From Epiperipatus broadwayi (taxonomy: Eukaryota; Onychophora; Udeonychophora; Euonychophora; Peripatidae): 64,000 nt of DNA. The DNA lies in contig JAQFVV010012993.1 of the NCBI GenBank assembly GCA_028023455.1, positions 202,093 through 266,092 on the forward strand. The letters are read 5' to 3'. Below the pieces are notes generated by a model. The model was not told the origin of the DNA. It saw only the letters and a program-made list of their open reading frames with translations, and searched no databases. Shown here piece after piece: positions 57,365 to 64,000 of the stretch. Positions within the stretch are counted from its first letter, which is position 1; every line of letters begins with the position of its first letter. Made by a program: the position numbers and the translations under genes.

Positions 57365-59352
57365 TTAGCCTTTAACGTATCTGCCATACAAGGGCACCAC
57401 TAGGCCATTCGAACCTAGAAATTTTATAGTAGGCAGATATGTAAGTTAAGATTCAAAAAAAAATTTTATATATATTATTCTGACCATTTGCCCAATGTCA
57501 CTAACTCATAGAGTAGCAGAGATTTTAAACATTTTTATAAGTTTTAATTGATTTAGATTCTCAAAATATATTAATATTTAAAACAATAAAATAAAAGAAG
57601 CCACTGCCAGTAATTAACACACAAATAGATTTTATTAACGCACATTTAAAATTGAGGAATAAATTTATTTTTAGATTTTAACATTAATTTTTTTAAATTT
57701 AAATTACTATTTTAATAGACCGCACAGATGGATATTTAAATTATATTTTACTTTAGCATGTCGAGTATAGATAGTCTACATAGATTTTTTTCCACTTAAA
57801 AACTTATCAAAACATTCATTCAATCTCAGACTAAAAGTTTGTAGCCAACCCAATGTAAGCTTCCAGATATATATTTGCAACCAATGTAATATAAAGATGC
57901 TAGCATAAAACCACGCCAACAGGAATGTGCATCTGACTGCGTGATATTATTTGAAGGAAATGATCCATGTCCAGAACAGGAAAGTACATCTGCCTGACTA
58001 AGGAATCATGTATATAATTTTTTTAAAGAGTGCTACGTATAGGGGAGAGCAGTCTTTCTGCTGTCTTATAAATCCCTCCCCATAGAGCTAGAAAGGGTCA
58101 ATGGCACAGGAAATGCATCTGCGACCATTTCAATGATATGACTGCCTCTTTGGGGTCATGCATTCAGTTGGGAACATTGCCCTGTATGATAAACATGCTT
58201 CACATTACATTAATATAAACACCCATATATCCCTCCACAAGCATTGCCCTAACCATGAAACAAATAGCCTGAAATTAAAATCCCTTAAATTAAACATAAA
58301 CAAATTTAAACATAGTTATTAATCTTTATCCATGCAGCTATCTACACCCAACTTTAAATTTAATACATTTTATTTAACAGATAGAAATAAATAACCTAGT
58401 TAAATACAAACATAAATAATTAAATTTAAAAAAATGGAAATGATTGAAATAGCAAATGTATATAAAAACAAATATTTATAATTGATTTACAGTTCTATTC
58501 TTGGTCAGATAAGAGTACATTCATATATATTACTTTTTTTTTTGGATTGATTACTTATTGATGTTATATGGTAATTATTTAAAAGAAAGTTCAATTGGTA
58601 AAAGTTTATACTTTATGGATTCTGCAGATTTTGAGATCCATCTTCATGATCACTTATGTAGATTTTTTGTACTTCCTTTTTAAAAATGAAGCTGCTATTT
58701 GCCATTCCTTTTTTGGTCCCTAACTGTCTTAGGGAGGTCTCAGCTGGCTGTCCAAAAAATAAATTTATTGCAGACTTCCACATCGTGAAAATCTGCAATA
58801 TAGCTAGTTATAACAACATATTCATAGTCAGCTCTCAGATCCCAATTATAATAATAATTTGGCTTTTATATTTTTATTAGTCTCTTATTATCCAATCTTT
58901 GGATTAAACTGGCACAGCATTACTAATCCTCTGGTGTTTCGATTATGGTCTGTGCTGACATTTCTGGTGTTTGTATTGGTCATTTAATTTCTTTTTACTC
59001 TCTCATCTGATCCTTTAATTTATTTGAAATGCCTCAAGGGCCAGTTTGCTTTTGAATAATCATTTAATTAATAAGACAATCATTTCCATTTTCTAAGATT
59101 ACAGAGATCAACATTATTTCTATTTCCAAAAATATCAAATCTTTATATCTTTACTCTTTTTACAAAAAAAATTATTTTCAAATATTTTTTAAAATAGTTT
59201 TTAAAGTTGTCCATCATGCGATCTATATATACGTTAAACAGTTTTTAAATTTCAATTTTTAAGTTAAGTTTTTTTCGTTTTAATAAATCAATTTTTATTC
59301 ATGATCTTTTATTTTAATTTTAAAATAATGTGATGGCATATTATATTCCATT

Positions 59353-59357
<5 letters not shown>
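57365..59357 (+). repeat. unknown 2-kb repeat, copy C
   Basis: A few percent different from copy B by eye. The start carries TTCGAACCTAG; on the minus strand this gives a B-box-like GGTTCGAAT (57415-57407) immediately upstream of an A-box-like TGGCCTAGTGG (57408-57398), the reverse of tRNA gene order. Within 57380-57440 the sequence is bounded by TATCTGCC and GGCAGATA, so the tRNA-like part sits in a small inverted repeat. Ends CCATTACAA followed by an AT run. Confidence 0.85.
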
Positions 59358-59388
<31 letters not shown>

Positions 59389-59405
59389 AATGGAATATAA
59401 TATGT

Positions 59406-59441
<36 letters not shown>

Positions 59442-59450
59442 ACATACACT
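59345..59450. repeat. two consecutive AT-loop palindromes
   Basis: ATATTCCATTACAA, AT run, TTGTAATGGAATAT forms the first palindrome. ATGTTGCAT, AT run, ATGCAACAT forms the second, directly adjacent. Confidence 0.88.
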
Positions 59451-60896
59451 TAAGTATGCCATCTTAAGAAATTAAAGGGAAATAGATAATCATACTATTA
59501 ATTGTTTAATAAAAGAAAATTAGTCTATAGACTTCATAATACTATCAAATATTTTGTAAACAAAATGCATTTTGGAAAATTATACTTAATAAGACGATAA
59601 CCTATATTATGTAAGGAAAAAAACAATTACATAATTTATTGAAAAGAAAATTAGATCATTTATTTAAGTTTTATTGCACACACATGAATTTGATTTGTGA
59701 AATTTCAGAAAATATACTGCATTTTACAATCCTTTCAGATTAGCTTGCTGGGATAGGATTTTAAAGAAATAATTTGACCCTTTTTATAGTAAGTTGAATG
59801 GCAAATTTAAATATGTTATTAAGAATTATAAGGTAGTAAAATTAAGAAAAAGAACATTTTTTAAACATCAGCCATGATTTTTTCCTGTCTATCATTACCA
59901 TAAATAAAGAAGAAAAAACGATTTTTATCATTTATAAAATACTTTAAGGAATGAAGAAAATATTTATCAAAAATGTGTTGTGAGAAAAATATATATTAAA
60001 TCAAATCACTAAATCTAGATAAGAATGTCTTGTGATAAACATCATAATATAATTAAATACAAATTTGATTATATATTAAGTGTTTAAAAATGTGAGATAT
60101 AAATAGGTCTGATAAAAAAGCAATAGTTGTCTAGTCTATGTTTTTGTTCAACACCCTAGAAGAAAGCAGACAAATTTACTGTATAACCTTGGTTAAAAGT
60201 TTCTCACAGAATAGTTTGGATAGTCATACTTTCTGGCTGTTTTAAAGTATTTTTCTGTATTCATTCAAACACAGCAAGTATAATAATATTATCTAGTGGA
60301 AGACTATTAAACATGAAAATGTAATAAACTTCAACCACTCCAGTCAAAAGACCTGTTACTGGGCCATTGGATCAGACAAAACTGAATATAAGAAAAACTT
60401 CTCTGTAAGGCTAATTCACTGTATATAGTTTAGAGTAACTAATCTACAGTATTTGACATCATCAACATTCTAAGAGAATAATATAGGTAATCATATATAT
60501 TTAAAAAATTATGGTTTAAAACTTTAAAAATTTAAGACATTTGTTAAAATTTTATGTTTATATTTATCCACAAGACCTTAAGTTTTAATATTTATAATGT
60601 ATTTTTTTCTATATTTATAAATCCACAAAGCTTTTAAGTGTTAATATTTATAATGATTTTTTTTTCAATATTTTGTATATTTATTATATGTATCCTGTAG
60701 CAATTGCAAAAATATAAGTAATGGTGTAATATTATATTTATTTATTGTAAATAATTTGTTAGCTTATTTTTTATTGTTATTAACCAATTTAGTTTGTTTT
60801 TGTTTTTTGGAAGCATTCCAAATATATACAATTAATTTTCACTAACCTTACAAAATCATGCAAACCATTGTGAGATGTGCAGAGATAGCAGTAATA
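59451..60896. other. AT-rich stretch, no gene recognised
   Basis: The part from 60110 to 60480 is somewhat less AT-rich. No coding match. Confidence 0.5.
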
Positions 60897-60963
60897 ATTT
60901 AAATTTCAAAAATCTTACACATTTCACTTATCAGCAAAAATAAAACTTTTATTAATGATTACA

Positions 60964-60993
60964 GTTTCAACTGTACCATGCAATCTTCATCAG
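60964..60993 (-). ncRNA. hammerhead-like core at Penelope 3' end
   Basis: Minus strand: CUGAUGA (perfect core box), an extra A, stem GAUUG/CAGUU (with G-U pairs) and loop CAUGGUA, then GAAAC. The second core box follows in the right place. No convincing stem I or stem III is seen, so cleavage is doubtful. It is arranged as at 14358-14395 with different stem bases. Confidence 0.45.
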
Positions 60994-61535
60994 ATATACA
61001 AAATTTGAACATACATAAAAATACAACCATTAAAATACATTATTTTATATAAATTTATTAAATTTCTATCAAACTTTTAAATTTTAAATTTTTTAAAAAT
61101 ATTTCCTAACCTTTTTAATTCATATAATATCTTTAACATATTTACCTTCCTATTTTATATATTTTTTAAATCTTTTCTATCCTCTTTTTCTATAACATAT
61201 ACCTACACATATAACTTTAATACATATAATATTTACATTATAATTTTAATTACACTACCCCAAAAAAAATTAATCACTATCAATAATTTTTCTTTATCTT
61301 TTATTTTAACTAATTACATATTCCCATTTATTTAACTTCTTAATTATTCCATATAAAATCTTCTTACCTTATTATATACTTTTAACTTTCTCTATCCTCC
61401 ATCTTACTCTAGTAATTCAACTTCCTTTTTAACTTCTCTTTAATATTCTATCCTACAGCTCCCTCTATTAGTTATTTTTATAACTATTAATATTTCTATT
61501 CTATTTTTCTTTCCTTTTTTCTTCTTTTTTTATTA

Positions 61536-61838
61536 TTAAAAAAAACTATTTTTATCACACCCCAAAAAAACTTTCTTTTCTCTTATACTATTATTTCCTT
61601 TTATGCTATTATTGTTTTTACCCCTCCTCCATTTTTTATTAAGATTTGGTTTATTTTTCTTTATGAATATTGCTTCCTTTATTTTTCTATTCCTTATTTT
61701 ATCTGTATAATTAATCATTATAATGCTCTTCTTCCCAATATTATGACCTGTTTCCATAATATGCATATATATTGGTGACCTTTTATCGTATTTATGCTGT
61801 ACCAATCTAGTATATATATATATAATTTTTGTAGTCAT
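61536..61838 (-). pseudogene. GIY-YIG C-terminal fragment (Penelope-like)
   Basis: 100 residues: RLVQHKYDKRSPIYMHIMETGHNI, then KIRNRKIKEAIFIKKNKPNLN. The HxxETGH segment and the RKIKEA.FI....LN segment are the C-terminal half of the GIY-YIG domain and its tail. The GVY/YIG half is missing. The Met start lies at the edge of the right inverted repeat and is probably incidental. Confidence 0.78.
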
Positions 61839-62240
61839 TAATAAAAGTTTTTTTTTTTGCTGAAAAGTGAAATGTGTAAGATTTTTGAAATTCTATATTA
61901 TATATGAAGACAGCAAAAACAAAGGAGGGAAAAAAAAATTTAGAAGGACTATATAAAATTTTAAATGGATGATATTCAGCAATATTACGATTTCCAAAAG
62001 TAAACTCTCTATTTAAAAAGTTTATTGCCTTAAGATTTATTATAAATTGAATCTAGAAAAAGAAATTAAAAATACTTTTGGAATAATTATGCTTAGTTTA
62101 TTTTTTGATTCTAGTTTATATGGTTATTTGATCTGTTACAATATATATTGTTATTAATTTTATTCTTTTCCGAGTCATCATAATATCGGGTAATTAATAA
62201 ATATACTCACAGAAAGGTAGTTTTTTTTTATTTAGCTTCA

Positions 62241-62366
62241 TTACTGCCTAGTATGCTTTCATTGTAATTACTATATCATAATCATGACATATACTAATGT
62301 GATAAACAACTACTATATGGCATGATTGTGATGTAGTAAATATATTGAAAGCATGCTAGGCAGTAA
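62241..62366. repeat. palindrome, about 54-bp arms
   Basis: TTACTGCCTAG(T/C)ATGCTTTCA starts the left arm (62241-62293), and its complement ends the right arm (62311-62366), with several mismatches and a spacer of about 17 bp. It may be a miniature foldback element. Confidence 0.8.
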
Positions 62367-62439
62367 TAAAACTATATATTTTATGTAAAACAGAAAGCAA
62401 TAAACATAACCACATTTTTATTAAATGCATACTTAACTC

Positions 62440-62960
62440 TACATTCAAAAGTGCACCTATTTAATATATTCATAACAACAATAATTGCATATTTCTCACC
62501 TATTATCAAATTTACAAAAAAATTTACAGTGGCCATATCATCACTCTGTAACAAACTACTATGGGGTAGGAAAACTGTAGCCATATTAATCAAACAACTT
62601 AGCCAACCAATTATACAGGATGGTCTGGGGCTACATACAATGTATGTGTTCCACACACAGAAAACAATAAACTTATTGGCAAAGATTACTACACAATTTC
62701 AGAAGCTACAAAGCCTCCTTGATATAATCCTACAGAACATCCATACCCCACTTATGGATATCTGGAGTCATTAGCACACTCAGCAAAAATCAATATTTGA
62801 ACTATAATACATTTGACAGAAAATACACATACTGGCAGACATATGAGTTGATCAATCCAGCCACAAACAACCAGACCTTTAGCCCAGTGCTGGGAGTAAA
62901 TAACAAACAACTTCTTAAAAACTTCAGAAAATGGTCAATGGAACCATAGTTCTTTGATTT
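62440..62960 (+). pseudogene. L1/Tx1-like LINE ORF2 fragment
   Basis: The frame 62451-62774 reads ISSLCNKLLWGRKTVAILIKQLSQPIIQDGLGLHTMYVFHTQKTINLL. It matches the 'l...i..FiW....pri....L..P...GGLgl....Y..A' region after the RT in L1/Tx1 elements. Another frame continues with TFDRKYTYWQTYELIN and TFSPVLGVNNKQLLKNFRKW (about 62810-62945), as in the same family. It is a decayed internal fragment without RT motifs. Confidence 0.6.
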
Positions 62961-64000
62961 CTTGATCAGACTGAACATGTTTGCAATACCGACTTTCCTA
63001 TTTCTTATGATACTGTCATCTTTAAAGGTCACTATCTCTGCAACCAGTTCATGCTGCTGATTAAACACAACACACATATAACTGTACAGCACTAAATACT
63101 ACATAAAACAATATGCCAAATCTAAACAGAACAAGACAAACCATACAGCAGCTAACAGATTTACACACAAAAAGGCAAATCCTACAGCAAGAGCAGCAAT
63201 TTTGGGGCTTTATGCATATTGGTGCATGTGATGTATTTTCAGCTTCAGAAATAACACCAGAAGTCATGTGAAACCATTATACAACAGCTGCAACAAATAA
63301 GAGGTAGAGAGGCAAAGATTGTGGATCCAGATATCTATGCAGCCACCTGGTTATTATTAATATCACAAGTTAATTTGTAGGAGCATCCAAAAATAGCCAT
63401 TATATAAGCACAAACTATTCAAACAAAACCTAAAAAGACAATATGAAATGTGGTATTTCACACAGCTGAACAAATATATAAAACTTATGACTAGTAAACA
63501 AAGATGATAACAGAATATTAATGATTGCAGGGGGGAGACCAATGAACAACAAAATCAGAAATGAGTAACAGCGAGTTCTAAAGCAATGTAATTCAATAGT
63601 TTCACTGATGTAGACCACATCCAACACTTCTATACTCATGTACTCAAAAATTATCATTCCACAGTAACCAAGGCATAAATATGTAGACATCATGTAATCT
63701 TTATAGACAATAAAGAATATTATTGAAACATATTATGTGAGTATATTCTTTAATGTATATATGGCTGTATGTGATTTTGTTAACTATTTGTAATCATTTA
63801 TATGTTGATCTTATTTCAATTCATTACATTTAGCACAATGAATAGTATGAACTTCCCTTAACTTCTGCTCAACTAATAAATTGAGCATATAGTGAAATAT
63901 AATTTAAATACATCATGTGGATCTAAACTGTGTTTAAAATGTTTGGAATGAGAAATAATATCTCATTTATAATATATATGTATATGTATGTATGTGTAAA
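62961..64000. other. no gene recognised
   Basis: Base composition stays like the LINE fragment until about 63700, so part of this may belong to the same or another retroelement. No motif I can name is present, and the minus-strand frames here look accidental. Confidence 0.45.

Larger units (their letters stand above)
60897..61897 (-). mobile_element. short Penelope-like element between inverted repeats
   Basis: Inverted repeats of about 60 bp, 60897-60958 and 61838-61897, share ATTTCAAAAATCTTACAC, TTTCACTT.TCAGCAAAAA and AACTTTTATTAATGA. On the minus strand the element starts after the right repeat with a GIY-YIG C-terminal fragment, then a long AT-rich part, then a hammerhead-like core just before the left repeat. 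No RT is present. Inverted terminal segments are a known variant arrangement in Penelope-like elements. Confidence 0.72.

Noticed and set aside
62802-63693. Minus-strand hydrophobic frames of 68-96 codons
   Set aside because: No family resemblance. At least the first lies opposite the L1-like fragment and its composition follows from that.

Overview
The window looks like very AT-rich (low GC by eye), intergenic nuclear DNA of an invertebrate animal. No host protein-coding gene is visible. All recognisable coding sequence belongs to decayed retroelements: Penelope-like elements with GIY-YIG endonuclease, APE-type LINEs with an SGNH-esterase ORF1, one L1/Tx1-like remnant and one probable LTR. 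The species cannot be fixed from the sequence.

The main result is two unrelated tandem-repeat families that each carry a complete type I hammerhead ribozyme motif. The first is a 409-bp satellite (3830-8366, about 11 units). The second is a 475-bp repeat (43911-45905, about 5 units, plus a diverged single copy at 14494-14787). In both, the folding strand shows CUGANGA, a short stem II, GAAA, an 8-nt self-complementary stem III, an NUH cleavage triplet and a stem I broken by an internal loop. This is the form seen in self-cleaving satellites and small retrozyme-like elements of animals. Both arrays switch orientation once, so the ribozyme lies on the minus strand in the left part and on the plus strand in the right part.

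Layout: 1-2.9 kb unassigned AT-rich DNA; 2.92-3.40 kb LTR-like sequence with a primer-binding-site-like motif; 3.64-3.83 kb terminal piece of a Penelope-like element; 3.83-8.37 kb hammerhead satellite, which contains an Illumina-adapter artefact at 7604-7629; 8.4-13.2 kb AT-rich, unassigned; 13.2-14.4 kb Penelope-like element; 14.5-14.8 kb single copy of the second hammerhead repeat between AAT runs; 14.9-23.65 kb at least four head-to-tail, mostly 5'-truncated copies of one LINE family; 23.65-28.7 kb AT-rich DNA with foldback palindromes and a long AAT run; 28.7-34.76 kb head-to-head Penelope-like copies; 35.3 kb telomere-like repeats; 36-43.8 kb mostly unassigned; 43.9-45.9 kb second hammerhead array; 46-51 kb AT-rich with an eroded periodic repeat; 51.4-59.4 kb three copies of an unknown repeat of about 2 kb; 60.9-61.9 kb Penelope-like fragment between inverted repeats; 62.4-62.96 kb L1/Tx1-like fragment; the rest is unassigned.

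The parts may be linked functionally. Penelope-like elements are known from published work to be associated with hammerhead motifs, and small hammerhead elements have no protein of their own. A Penelope-like reverse transcriptase is therefore a natural candidate for copying them. That link is inference; the ribozyme folds themselves are read directly from the sequence.
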